Shown: positions 40,327 to 51,482 of the stretch, in pieces
How positions within the stretch are numbered: the first letter of the stretch is position 1
Layout of the letters: the number at the start of each line of letters is the position of its first letter
Assembly: GCF_033473495.1 (NCBI RefSeq)
Contig: NC_088940.1
Span: 1,054,001-1,118,000 of the forward strand
Direction of reading: 5' to 3'
Length of the DNA: 64,000 nucleotides
From: Cercospora beticola
Lineage: Eukaryota > Ascomycota > Dothideomycetes > Mycosphaerellales > Mycosphaerellaceae
Made by a program: the position numbers and the translations under genes
Notes under the pieces: model-generated
Databases searched by the model: none
The model's input: only the letters and a program-made list of their open reading frames with translations
Told to the model about the DNA's origin: nothing

Positions 40327-43326
40327 ATGGGAGGACATCGCTCTCATGGTCGGACGCCTTTATTGCTTTCGCTGATCACTTTGCACCAGGCTCTACTCTC
40401 CTCGGCAGCACCGCATTATACAGGTGAGTGCACGAAAATGTCCGGTATTTGTGACCCACTGAAGCCTGCCCAAGGGTCGCCACTACTGGCACGCGATGTC
40501 CCTGATGTGGTCACCATCACCAGTACCTGTTCTGAAGACAGAACCCGTCCCAAGGCCTCGCACGAGTTTCGCTTCCAAGGACATCCGAAACCAGGTGGCG
40601 CAATCATCTATCAGATAGGCGATGGACAGTGAGTGCGCTCGATTTCGGCCCACATCAAAATTCTACGAAACTGATGCCGGGGCAGAATTCAAGCACCCGG
40701 ACCTGGGCATGCTTTTCCACCGACTCACTTTGTTACCACTACAAGGCAACCTAGCATTCCGACAAGCAGCTCCAGTATTGTGGCGCGTGATGCTACCACG
40801 AACTCGACCACATCTGTGTCCAGCACTCAGATATCCCACGAGACAACCGGCTCCTTCTCAACCAGTGTCTCGGACGTCTCTCTGACAAGACTCACCACAT
40901 CTGCCGTCCAGAGTGCTACGCTGCCGGGTCCCACAAGCACGTCGGGCAGCATCAACAGCGTCCTCCAGACATCTTTACAGCCTTCTGCTCCGCCATTTCC
41001 TACGTCGATCGGGTCGAGTGATATCTCGATTGTCAATCCGTCTACACTACCTAGTCCTTCGTCGACATCAGTCGTGGGAACGTTGTCTGCCAGTGACATC
41101 TTCCGACCTATCGGTACTGGTGCTCCTCTTGTCCCCGACGCACCTAAAGATCACCCCTGTCCGAGGATCGGCATTCAGCCGCAAAGTCGCAGACTGCAGA
41201 CGAACAAATTCTACTCTGCCCTATTCTTGAACGAACAAAAGTCGCCTGTTTTCACTTTCCCCTACTCTGTTCAGTGGGCAAAGGGCGACGGTCAGCTGCA
41301 GAGTTGGGGCTTTGTGGTCTCCCATACCGAGCCAGAGCAGTGGGCGAGAGCTGATGGCCAACCGGGAAAGGATGCTGGGCAGTGGGCATTCTTCGGAGCT
41401 CCAGTGGGAGTGGAGTATATCATCCTCTCAGCTAGCGAGCTTGTGGTCAACAGTGCAAACATGACTCCAGGCCTTACTACCGACACGCTTGAGTGGGGAT
41501 CGGTCAAGGCCAATCTGTTCCCGCCAGAGTGGATGACGCCTGTCATGACACTTCCGCTGCTGCAGGGCTCAGCCTACATCACTGCAGAATATCACTGGGG
41601 CAAGCCTCTGATCCAATCAAGCGTCGGCTTCAAGAACCTCACCTTCGCCGGAGCGCTGCCGAACAATCTTACGCACAAGTATGTGGCCTATCTGCACAAC
41701 AATCACAAGTGGCTCATCTACATCACTCCCCTCGACTCATCGTATGAGGTCAACCGCTTTGATCTGGACGGAAGGGGAAGCTCCATCAATGGGCCATCGC
41801 TTTTCAACGGTGTCATTCAAGTCGCCAAAGTCCCGCGAGCAGATGGCGCTGCAACGTTGAACGTGCGAGACAATGCAAGTCCGGAGACAGACCCTGAAGT
41901 GATTTATGATCAATCTGCGGGCACATACCCCATCGGAGTCAACATCACTGGAACCGTCGACGGAAAGACCGGAAGTTACACCTTGTCATGGACCAAGAAC
42001 GGGACTCAAGACCAAGATCTCCTCATGTTCGCCCTGCCTCACCACACCGAGTCAATGAGCTACCCCGACCAGAATGGACTCACGAACCTGCAAATGAGAA
42101 CAACAACGAAAGGCATGGCCACTGCTGTCAAAGGCGACTCATGGACAATGACAGAAAAGGACTTGCCTATCGAAATGGGTTTCTCACCTTGGACACCCAA
42201 AGTAGGAAATGTTGATAGATATTCTGACCCCGTGTTGGAGGCAGTGGAGAGTTTTGGTGCAGATGACATTCGCGAGGATATTCTTGGTCAAACCAACGTA
42301 AGCAGTGCATATTACGATGGCAAAGCGCTGGCCAAGTTCGCTGCCATCTGCTATGCTCTGCATGACGTCGTCGGAAACGATACATTGGCACTGTCTGGAC
42401 TTCAACCTCTGAAACAAGCCTTCGGCCATCATCTTGAGAACAGACAAAGATGGCCCTGGGTCTACGACGATAGCTGGGGTGGCGTGGTCAGTGTCGCTTC
42501 CTACGAGACCAACAATCCTTTGGAAGACTTTGGCAATCCATACTACAATGACCACCATTTTCACTACGGCTACTTTGTCTACGCTGCTGCAGTTATTGGA
42601 TATCTCGACCCCGAATGGCTGGCCAACTCAACGAACACAGACTGGGTCAACATGCTCGTTAGGGACTACGCTGGCTCAGACCTTGACGATCCTTACTTCC
42701 CCTTCTCGAGGGCTTTCGACTGGTACCACGGACACTCCTGGGCCGCGGGCCTCCTAGACTCCAGCGACGGCAAAAACCAAGAAAGTTCCTCCGAGGACAC
42801 CATGGCCAGTTACGCAATCAAAATGTGGGGCTCAGTAACTGGTGACCAGTACATGGAAGCTCGCGGTAATCTCATGCTCGCAATCCAAAAGCGTAGCTTC
42901 GCAGACTACTACCTCTACTCCTCCGACAACAACGCCCAACCGCCAAAATTCATCGGAAACAAAGCTGCAGGAATCCTCTTCGAGAACAAGATCGATCATA
43001 CGACGTACTTTGGTGCCAATCCGGAATACATTCAAGGCATTCATATGCTTCCTCTTCTGCCTTTTAGCACCTATATCCGAGACTCGAAGTTCGTGTGCGA
43101 AGAATGGGATGCGTATTTTCGGGATCCGGATGTTATTGGCGCGGTTTCGGGCGGGTGGCGAGGAATTCTGATGGCGAATTATGCTATGTGCAATACTACG
43201 ACGGCGAGAGAGGCGTACGAATTTTTTACAGCTGATGATTTTGATGCGAGCTATTTGGATGGTGGCGCGAGCAAGAGTTGGTATACGGCTTTTGTGGCTG
43301 CTTTGGTTGATGGGGTGATTGTTTGA
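40327..43326 (+). CDS. Secreted endo-1,3-beta-glucanase, GH81
   Basis: Two exons, 40327-40628 and 40770-43326 (141 bp intron, GTGAGT...AGCAG, in frame), 952 residues. A signal peptide (TPLLLSLITLHQALLSSAAP) is followed by a short Cys-containing segment, a Ser/Thr-rich linker of about 90 residues that should be O-glycosylated, and a full GH81 domain from about residue 210. Family landmarks are LQTNKFYSALFL, DDSWGGVVS, YYNDHHFHYGYFVYAAA (catalytic Asp region), FDWYHGHSWA, and the Glu pair in KNQESSSED that acts in catalysis. GH81 enzymes such as yeast Eng1 cut beta-1,3-glucan during cell separation and wall recycling. No cellulose-type binding module or GPI signal is visible. Confidence 0.93.
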
Positions 43327-43892
43327 GATGAGAAGAGGAGGGGTTGGGTAAGTATTTAAAGATGGGCACGATACTGACATACAGGGACGAGGTTTGAGGA
43401 GGATGTTTACTTGGCTGCTTTCGGGATACAACGTGGCTGCAACTTGTTTTTGGCGTCTGGGGTGTTGACGGAACGATAGACGGAAGGATATGATGATACC
43501 AACTAGGGGAACTTGGATAGACGGGGACTTTGACGATGTTACGATAACACGATATAATTATGCATGTATGAATTGTGGGCAAGGGGGTATTGCATTTGGT
43601 ACATTTTGAGCTTTCCACTGCCTTTCTTCCTTTGCTGCAATTGGTTGTGACTTGAACGCGAGATGATCGATCTTGATCGTTCATTGGTCACAGCACCAAG
43701 CGAAGCTAGTCGATGTTTGTCTTGGCTCTCGCGCACGGTTCAGCAGACAAGTTGCCGCAAGCATGAACGTCAGAAACAGCTCACGCTCTTCGTCCGCTCG
43801 ACACATTTTCACAGCGATCACTTCGCGGCCTCTCACTACTACGGTCATGTTGCACCTTCCACTGTGCTCCATTCTGGATCACCGAGCTGGTG
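43327..43892. other. Gap between GH81 and transcription factor-like gene
   Basis: Same-strand neighbours; holds the GH81 3' end and the next promoter. Minus-strand frames up to 199 residues across 42.8-43.7 kb are partly antisense to GH81 and are shadows. Confidence 0.5.
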
Positions 43893-45296
43893 ATGGCCGC
43901 TAACAACGATGCGGGTCCCTTGCTTTTTCTGACGACTTCAACCGGGTCAGCACCCAGCGGCCGGAACGCAAGAGCCCATTCTCGAGCAACGAGCGCGAAA
44001 CGATCGAATCCTGCCGCAGCTCACTATGGGTCTTTCGGCAGTTTCGCTGTGAACAAGAAGCATAAGCCAGGATCGAACGAAGATACTGGATCCGCGAGTA
44101 GCACTGAAAGTTCTTTCCCGAAGGCTTCCCAGGTGAAGCGAAGGAAGGTTGCGCCAGATGGCGATGTTGTCTTGAGCAGATCCTCTGAAAGCACGGGATG
44201 GCTAGCTGTTCGCCAACAAGAGCACTTTGGATCTTTATTGCCTCCGCTTCGGATCTTAGCAACGCATTTTTCGAATGGATGCACGCCTTTGCCACCCAAC
44301 GTTGATCTGGACAACGTGCTGAAAGTGGCAGCATTCCACATTCGTCGAAAGGCCGCTCAGCTTCTGGAATCAGAACCAGAACGAGCATTGGATGCCCTGC
44401 GGTGTCGGCAATGGTGTTCCGTGCCGGCCACGATGGCATCTTTGGGCCGCAGTCCATACCTCGACGGAGCTATTGCATGCGTGGTCTCGAAAGTCCAGCA
44501 AGTGGTCTCAGGCGCTCCCAGTGAGCAGCGTATCTTGATCTGCTATACGGACGCACTACATCTTTTACGGGCGGCAGTGCAAGATTCTGCTACCCACGAG
44601 AGAGTCGACATGTTGGCCGCCTCTCAACTGTTAGCGGTCTACGAGATGCTCGACTCTCCCACTTCTTCAGCATGGGCTCGCCATATCGCCGGAGTGGCCG
44701 CAATGTCCAAACTCCAAGCCACGCGAAAAAACGGCATCCTGACATCCGAACAAGCAGCACCCATGTTCGTTGAAGCTCTTCTCAATGACGACGATGGCTT
44801 TTTCGAAAGCAAGCAATGGAAAGCTCTTCTGCAGATCCTTACGAACAAGCAATCTCTGAATCCACAGTCCACAGGCGAAACGCTTTCCTGCTTTCGCTCC
44901 CTCCGCATCCTCTTCGCAGACTGGAAATCTGCCACCCGCATATCCCTCGGCTGGGAAGTACGCTTCAATCTCCTCGCTCAAGCTCATGAGCTCCGAGCAC
45001 ATTTCAAGAATGTCGTTTTCCGAAATGAACATCGCTTCATGACGCGGCAGCAAATCAGCAAAGGATGCGATGTTCTCGGACTGTGCCTTGTCAGCATCAT
45101 GATGCTGGACCGATTGATCTTGACGCTGAGGCAGACGAGTACGTGGCAAGGGCACAATCTGGAAATCGATACGCAGGAGTTGTGCACGCAGGTCATTAGA
45201 CATGAACTGGACACGGCGGAAGCTTTTCCTGCGAAGGATCTTTTGAGAGCATTCCAGAAGCAGCATGATTATCCGCTGCTGGAGTATGATAGTTGA
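43893..45296 (+). CDS. Fungal transcription factor domain protein, no zinc cluster seen
   Basis: Single exon, 467 residues from the ATG at 43893. The first 85 residues are basic and Ser-rich (NARAHSRATSAKRSN, VKRRKVAP, possible nuclear signals). The rest is helical and looks like the fungal-specific transcription factor domain (Fungal_trans_2 type): ILICYTDALHLLRAAVQ, VDMLAASQLLAVYEMLDSP, WARHIAGVAAM, and a C-terminal helix with CLVSIMMLDRLILTLRQ. A Zn2Cys6 cluster is not present, so the protein may be a co-regulator, may have lost its DNA-binding part, or may need an upstream exon. Target genes cannot be predicted. Confidence 0.72.
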   Translation: MAANNDAGPLLFLTTSTGSAPSGRNARAHSRATSAKRSNPAAAHYGSFGSFAVNKKHKPGSNEDTGSASSTESSFPKASQVKRRKVAPDGDVVLSRSSESTGWLAVRQQEHFGSLLPPLRILATHFSNGCTPLPPNVDLDNVLKVAAFHIRRKAAQLLESEPERALDALRCRQWCSVPATMASLGRSPYLDGAIACVVSKVQQVVSGAPSEQRILICYTDALHLLRAAVQDSATHERVDMLAASQLLAVYEMLDSPTSSAWARHIAGVAAMSKLQATRKNGILTSEQAAPMFVEALLNDDDGFFESKQWKALLQILTNKQSLNPQSTGETLSCFRSLRILFADWKSATRISLGWEVRFNLLAQAHELRAHFKNVVFRNEHRFMTRQQISKGCDVLGLCLVSIMMLDRLILTLRQTSTWQGHNLEIDTQELCTQVIRHELDTAEAFPAKDLLRAFQKQHDYPLLEYDS

Positions 45297-45420
45297 GAAA
45301 TCTTACATTATGAAGGAGAGAGATGACAAGGGAGGGTACACATAAGAGTCACGCCGCTGGGCGTGTTTATCGCTAACTTTCGTACATGAATAAATCATCA
45401 GCCGCATGCATAGCAGTACA

Positions 45421-46374
45421 TCACATCTTTGACTTCCTGCCCGACTTCACTCCCTCCACCGGTGCTCCACTGAGCAGAAAGTCAGGATACTCGAATCCTT
45501 TTCCCTCTGTTGCCCCGCTCACTCTCCACTGCCCACCATCAACGACCAAAATATTGCCATTGACGTAGCTGCCCGCCTCAGAGAACAAATACACCGTAGC
45601 ATCCGCAATCTCCTTCACCTCTCCCCATCTCCCAACAGGAATACTCTTCGCACTCTTCTTCGCACTCTCCGGATCCGATCTCGAAAGCCTCGTCATCCCC
45701 TCCGTCCCCCGAATCGGACCCGGCGTAATCACATTACTCGTAATCCCATAAGGCCCATACTCAATCGAAACACTATGTGAAATCTGATCCACAGCCGCCT
45801 TCGCCGCCATAGCATGCGCCTGCAACGGAAACCCCTTAAAATGAAACGTCGCAGAAATAAACACCATTCTCCCACCCGTCCCTCCCACTTTCCCCGTCGC
45901 TTTGCCCGTATTAGGATACTTCTTCGCCGATTCCACTAGATACGGCAGCACAGCTTTCGCAGTATGATACGACCCAAGTGTATCAATTTCCATAACTGTC
46001 CGGAAAGCATTCGGACTCAATTGACTCATCGGAGCCAGAAAGTTTCCTGCTGCGCCTGCGATTGCGAAGTCTATGCCTCCGAGCTCTTTTGCGCAGGTGT
46101 CAGCTGCTGCTTTTAATGCGACGGCGTTGCGGACGTCGACGTTGCCTTGGCCGATGACGCGGGAGCCTGGACGAGCGGTTTCGAGGTCGCGGGCCATGGA
46201 GACGGTTTTTTCGACATTGCGGCCGATGATGTAGGCGTTTCCGCCGAGGGCGACGAAGGCGCGGACTTGGATTGAGCAGATGCTGCCGGCTCCGCCGGTG
46301 CAGAAGAGGACTTTGTTTTTGAAGATTCCGTCGCGCCAGACGTCGGAGAGGTATTCTTCGCGGGGGACGGGCAT
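45421..46374 (-). CDS. SPS19: Peroxisomal 2,4-dienoyl-CoA reductase
   Basis: Single exon, 317 residues. An SDR with FCTGGAGSICSIQVRAF as nucleotide loop, NVDVRN, and AGAAGNFLAPMSQLS. As in other dienoyl-CoA reductases, the usual YxxxK tyrosine is missing while the lysine is kept (QAHAMAAKAAVDQ). ISATFHFKGFPLQ matches the SPS19/DECR2 subgroup. The last three residues are SKM, a variant peroxisomal targeting signal 1, with basic residues just before. It reduces 2,4-dienoyl-CoA with NADPH so that polyunsaturated fatty acids can enter beta-oxidation. The middle of the gene is very C-rich at third positions; both ends are less so. Confidence 0.93.
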   Translation of the reverse strand: MPVPREEYLSDVWRDGIFKNKVLFCTGGAGSICSIQVRAFVALGGNAYIIGRNVEKTVSMARDLETARPGSRVIGQGNVDVRNAVALKAAADTCAKELGGIDFAIAGAAGNFLAPMSQLSPNAFRTVMEIDTLGSYHTAKAVLPYLVESAKKYPNTGKATGKVGGTGGRMVFISATFHFKGFPLQAHAMAAKAAVDQISHSVSIEYGPYGITSNVITPGPIRGTEGMTRLSRSDPESAKKSAKSIPVGRWGEVKEIADATVYLFSEAGSYVNGNILVVDGGQWRVSGATEGKGFEYPDFLLSGAPVEGVKSGRKSKM

Positions 46375-47325
46375 GGTTTGTAGGCGGCGGGGGGTGAGGT
46401 ATGGAGTAGAGGGATGGAGGATAGTTGTTTCTCGAGAGGTTGGGAGTGGTACTATATGGTAAGAGCGACTGCCGAGGGAAGCTGTTTATACGGCCGTATG
46501 GTGAAGGAGAGGGATTGAGAGGAGAAAGGACAATGAGATTATTGGCTTGTGAATCTGACCTGATGCTGGCCTACAAGTACTTTTGCTTGCATGTGCTTGG
46601 GAAGGCAGGAAGGCAGGAAGTCTAGGATTAGTATTCACCTAGACCACCGAGGGTCGATGATGCCGAAAGGTACTTACCGTTTGTGGTCATAGCCGAACTC
46701 TCTGCCCTATGTACTACGGAGGCCTACAGCGGCTGTCTCGATACCGCACCGCGTCGAACTTGCCATGTGAGCACGACTTCGACAGACGCTTCGATGTGAA
46801 TGCGATGTTGTCTGCCGCGGGCTCATAATTCTCAGGAGGATCGGATGCGTACCTTGCTTCTCAATCAATGCCGTTTGGACACCGCACTCCAACGATCGAG
46901 CGAGGTAGGAGAGGAGACATTTAATGGGTACTGTAGCTAGGGGGCGCTTGAAGTTCCATCAAATTTTGAAGCAATGATACCCAAAATTCCATTGGATTGT
47001 TGTGAAAGAACAATCGTTGTAGAGAACGGCTTCTTCTCGCAGCAGAACACCCAACCTATAGTTGCGAACTATTGCTCCCTCCATAGCCCATGTTAAAATC
47101 GAGCATAAGTGAAGTTCCAAGCATGTTCATCGCACCAATAGACGTTGTTCATAGCTTGCTTACGATAATGAGGAGATACTGTAGCCACTTCGGGCCGCCG
47201 CATTGCATCAGAAGCTCGATAGCGGAGACGACGTCAACACGAACCATTCATTCACACCCACGCGACCACCACCACCACCGCGCATCGAACCTCACAACCG
47301 CGACTGAAGCAAACCACTCGCAATC
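46375..47325. other. Divergent promoter, SPS19 and ATG33-like gene
   Basis: 951 bp. A small GGCAGGAA-type repeat lies near 46602-46620 (AGGCAGGAAGGCAGGAAG). Otherwise nothing recognised. Confidence 0.5.
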
Positions 47326-47867
47326 ATGCCGTCCGCCATCGCGCTCTGCAAATTCGTCGGCACAATCAGCTTAGGCCTCCTCACGGTACAGTCCCGCCAC
47401 CAACCCAACCGCAAGCACCTTTCGATCACCAGCTAACACACACTCATCTCCAGGGCGTCTCCTACACCCTCTCCACACAATCCCTCCCCAGCCTTCTGAC
47501 CCTCCCGTCAGCGAAACCCGCCGCTTACACTCTAAACCAAACAACACGACTCTCAACACTCCACATTCGAGCTCTCTCGACCATCTCTACAATCTCGCTG
47601 ATCACAGCTTTCGCGCTTTCCCCTCCGAGGATCAAGCACCCTTATCTCATCTGGACTGCAATCGTAGCGACAGCGAGCGGAGCGTTGAATTTGGCGATGG
47701 ACAAGGGATTGAAGTCGAGAGTTATCAAGGATGAAGTGGGAGAGGTGAATGGAGAGGAGATTGAGAAGAGTGCGAGGGATCAGCAGTACTTGGAATTCGT
47801 GAGGACTTTGATTGCTGGGACGGGGTTCACGATGGGTGTGGTGGGGATTTGGGGCGATGGGGCGTAG
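47326..47867 (+). CDS. Autophagy-related protein 33-like membrane protein
   Basis: Two exons, 47326-47385 and 47454-47867, with a 68 bp intron (GTACAG...TCCAG, phase 0), 157 residues. The N-terminal stretch CKFVGTISLGLLTGVSYTLST is the first membrane helix and is typical of fungal Atg33-like proteins; a second helix is ALSTISTISLITAFAL, a third WTAIVATASGALNLAM, and a fourth near the C-terminus (FVRTLIAGTGFTMGVVGIW). Atg33 is an outer mitochondrial membrane protein that promotes mitophagy in stationary yeast. The loop between helices 3 and 4 is charged (EVGEVNGEEIEKSARDQ). The match is by topology and N-terminal sequence, so the function is inferred. Confidence 0.7.
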
Positions 47868-48240
47868 AGAGTTGCGTATTGGATGAGAGAGGCGAGGGAA
47901 AGAGCTGGTCTGGAGCGTGGAAAGCTCAGATGGAGGGCAGCATGAATGGAAAATGAAATGAAGCATGGAAACACTAGACGGCCGGTGTGTGATGGAGCGA
48001 CAGAAGTCGGAATTACTTCCCATCTCCGATTAGAACTATATGGATACTTTTTCTGCTCTGTGTATCTGCGAGCAGGCATCGCTTAATAATCGTCACTCAG
48101 TGAGGTACAGCTTCACTTGTGTTGTAGATGTCGCCGAATCGAATAAACGCCGTCCTGAGCTATGCTGAATCTGCAGGTTCTCCGCAGCCTGTGCATCTGC
48201 GGCTAGCATCATGAGCACGGAAAGGCCGAAATTTCCTCAC
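47868..48240. other. Convergent gap, ATG33-like gene and SDS22
   Basis: 373 bp of 3' flanks. A minus-strand frame (48079-47553) overlaps the ATG33-like exon and is its shadow. Confidence 0.5.
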
Positions 48241-49516
48241 TCAGGTTGCCTTCACGTAGCCTGTGAAGGTGGTCAGCACATAACAACTTCTGGTGGCACT
48301 CATCGTCAAACTTACTGGCATCAATCTTGGAAATCTGCGGCAAAGCCAATCGCACTTTGTTCCTATACAACACCGGATTGGCTCTTTGCAACGGGTTGCC
48401 CTCGAGGTACACCTCTTCGAGTTTCTCCTTATCTTTCAGTACTCTTTCCACTTCCTGGAAGCTTTCGATCTGGCAATTGCTCGCCCATACATTCTCCAGA
48501 TCCTTCAGGTCTTCTAATCCTTTGAGCGACGTAATGGGATTCGTTTGGAAATCGAGTATCTCCAATTTCGTGCACGCTCGGACTGGCTCGAGAGACTCGA
48601 TCTTGTTGTCCGATACATACAACTCTGTGATCTGTGGTATTGTTTCGATTCCGTTGAGGGATGTGAGACGGTTCGCTTGAATACTTAGCGAACGCAGATT
48701 TATCAGCGTGCTGAGTCCTTTGAGCTCCGTTATCCTGTTCTGCCCGAGCCACAGACTTGTGAGGTTTGTCAACGTCTCCAATCCTTCGATCTCTTTGATT
48801 CGATTTGCTCCCAATTCAAGGTATGTGAGTTTTGTGAGCGTTTCTAGCCCTTCGATCTTCGATATTCGGTTTTGCACGAAGTAAAGGTGATCGAGATTGG
48901 TCAACGTCGAAATTCGCTTGATGTGCTTCAGCTTGTTGTATGACAGATCGAGTGTCGTGAGCGCTGTGTATTCTTCTAGGCCATCGATGTGCTTGATCAA
49001 ATTGTCGTATAATTCCAGCTCTTCCAAATTCTTGCATGTATCAGGCAGCTCGATTTTCTGAATCTGGTTCTGTCGTAGGCATAGTCGCTTGAGTCGTTGG
49101 AAACGTTCGAGGTGTAGAGCTGCCATGGAGGTGATTCTAGAGTGTAGAAGCTCGATCTCCTGCAGCCTGTGTATTAGTAGAATGCGAGATCACATTAGAG
49201 ATTTCGTACATACCTCCACGTCTGGGCTTTCGCCCGCGAGCAAGTCTTCATCGGCATCGATCTGGTCTACGGGAGGTGCATCCTCGTCTGAGTAGTCCGA
49301 ATCTTCTAAAGCTTCTGGGTTTGCCAGTGTGGCCTGCTTTCCCACTCGTAGCTTGCCATCCCAGCCCGACTTGCTCTTCGGCGTGCTTGATTTGGACGAA
49401 GTGCCGTTTGTGTCTGCGGGCTCGTTGTTGCCAGATGACGTACTCGCGTTCGTCGCGTCTGCGAGGACGTGGGGGGTGGAGTCGGGCCCGTGAGGAGTTT
49501 CTTGCGAATCTGACAT
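48241..49516 (-). CDS. SDS22: Protein phosphatase 1 regulatory subunit Sds22
   Basis: Three exons, 49516-49214, 49159-48316 and 48260-48241, with introns of 54 and 55 bp; 388 residues. A disordered acidic and Ser/Thr-rich N-terminus of about 110 residues is followed by eleven or so 22-residue SDS22-type leucine-rich repeats (LxxLxxLxLxxNxIxxIEGL) and the LRR cap region. The last exon is only 20 nt and restores the conserved end KIDASYVKAT; reading through the last intron instead gives an unrelated tail. Sds22 binds PP1 catalytic subunit in the nucleus and is needed for mitotic exit. The exon 2 start uses the GCAG at 49163-49160, which keeps the EIELLHSRI repeat start in frame. Confidence 0.93.
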
Positions 49517-49602
49517 GGTGTGAGGAGTGTTGTACTTGGTACTGTACTTTCGAAGCTTTCAGCAGAACTTCGGCACGCGATGTGACTGATTGTCCTTGTG
49601 CA

Positions 49603-49891
49603 TTAGCTGCAGAAGGCGTGGTTTGGCGGGGCAGCGGCACGGGCGGAGCTGGGACCGGTTGGTGGCGGTGCGCCAAGCATCGAGTCCATGTTGCATGTGA
49701 ACCTCCTTTTCCTTCCCACCTCCGCCTCATCATCTCCCGCAATCGCTGGTTCGATACGGAAGTACGTACACATTGATCGGACTAGCCGTCGTAGCAGCTC
49801 GAGACGCGGCATACTCTTGCTCGAGGAGCGGCATATCGAAATACTCCCTCGCCATACCAGGACCAAACTCGACTTCTTCAAATTCGCTCAT
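49603..49891 (-). CDS. Possible small protein, two exons (tentative)
   Basis: A tentative model of 73 residues: exons 49891-49770 and 49702-49603 with a 67 bp intron (GTACGT...GGAG). The first exon reads MSEFEEVEFGPG, then MAREYFDMPLLEQEYAASRAA, acidic and coherent; the second ends in a Pro/Ala-rich tail (MLGAPPPTGPSSARAAAPP). The frame joins correctly, but the proposed acceptor lacks a pyrimidine tract, and no family is recognised. It lies just upstream of SDS22 on the same strand and could also be leader sequence. Confidence 0.3.
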
Positions 49892-51482
49892 GGCCGGTGT
49901 CCTCCCAGCGACCTGATCAAGCCGAAGCCATGGAAAGAAGCGACTGCCATCAGCCTGGACCCGATCAACTGTAACGCGGACCATTTCTCGTGTTCCGTGA
50001 CCGTCTGCTCACGTTCAGGTTGGTATGACCGGCGCACGACTGACTGATCACAAAGTGACGAAACAAAGACAGTCGTGGCACTTTGCGTTGCTGTTGCTGT
50101 GCCTTCTCAGACCGCTGCTTATCGCAAGCATCGGAATCCTTTGCTCTGGCTGCGGTACCTGCAGGAGCAATATCCTCCCCAGCCACAGCGAGCACTGTTC
50201 TTCCCAACTGCCCACCGACCAAGCCCAGTAGCCCTTGACTACAGCGAAATCGAGGTGGTATACCTCTACACGATTGGCCCACACGCAGCCTGACTTATCT
50301 TCTAAGCTGGAGAGACGTTTCAACACGAGTTCAATATCTACATTTGGGCGGGAGCGAAAATACGCACTCAGCTCCAGCTGACCCCGCAACGGTATGGAAA
50401 TATTGTCTACCATATGCGTGATGGATCGCACGTTCCGGGCTTCGGGGTAACACAAGACCCCGCCACAAGATCTGCGTCAACCCGTGTGTACCTTCAACGA
50501 ACCTGATTTGTTGATACAGTAAGCCTCTGTGGGAAGCCTACAACACGAGTAGAATTATCGGCGGCCATGATATTCCCCTGAGGAACTTCATGGTCACTTC
50601 GTACTTTAGAACTACCGGAAAGCCATCTTTTTCGGTATTGCAACTCAGCACATACGAAACGCGAGACATAAACAAGCGCCATGTAAAACCTCGCTGAATC
50701 AGAAGTACCAGCATTGTTGGTTGTTAGCCGAAGGTCAGTATCGGTACGACAAAATACATGCCACTTCAGTGATCAGCAAAGCACGCGCATAGTGCTGCCA
50801 TGCCGCGACCACATGTCCGGAGGTCACGGACCATAAGTCATGCATTGCTCACACTTCCTCAGCTACTTCGCCGCGTTGAATTGCACGCGTCCCTGTTCAC
50901 GCTGCTGGTACGAACGCTGCGCGACGAGAACTCCTGCAGTCGCATGCTGCCCTCTCCACAGCTCGTATGAAGCCATACCGCCTGTTCTACTGCATAGCAA
51001 CATGTCAGGTGGGATTCAAGCATCTATGTCAAGTCCAGCTTCATAAATAATCATAGTCGGGTCTGGAGCAGCACGGCATTACTGAATGCAAGATTGATAT
51101 GGCAGGTCCGAGGCCGGGTCAAACGATCCGCATTGCTACTCGAAAGAAATCGTGCTTGAAAGCTTGGCAGCAGCAAATCCCTGAAGATCGCTGGCATGTT
51201 CGTTCCTCTGCTACGCAAGAAGCTTCCACTGCAGAAAGGCACCACTGCCAGACATCGTCCTGCCAGCCTGCTGAGCAACAAGCCAACGCTGGGCTAGACT
51301 GTGGCATGGCCTGAACTTGTTGAGCGAGTACAAATATCGATTGAGTCTCCTCATGCCTCTTCTCTCCACCCAACAGCATTTCTGACTCTACGGGTACAGG
51401 ACTCTTCACTCGTTTCGTGATATTACCTCGCAAGACCGACAATTTATCGTTCTCGTACATTGAGCGCTGCCCTCGTCCTGCC
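49892..51482. other. Intergenic region before Ser/Thr-rich gene
   Basis: About 1.6 kb. Open frames of up to 135 residues occur on both strands (for example 50455-50048 minus) but none has a domain. No RNA gene or repeat seen. Confidence 0.4.

Noticed and set aside
42832..43431. 199-residue minus-strand open frame
   Set aside because: Mostly antisense to the GH81 catalytic domain.
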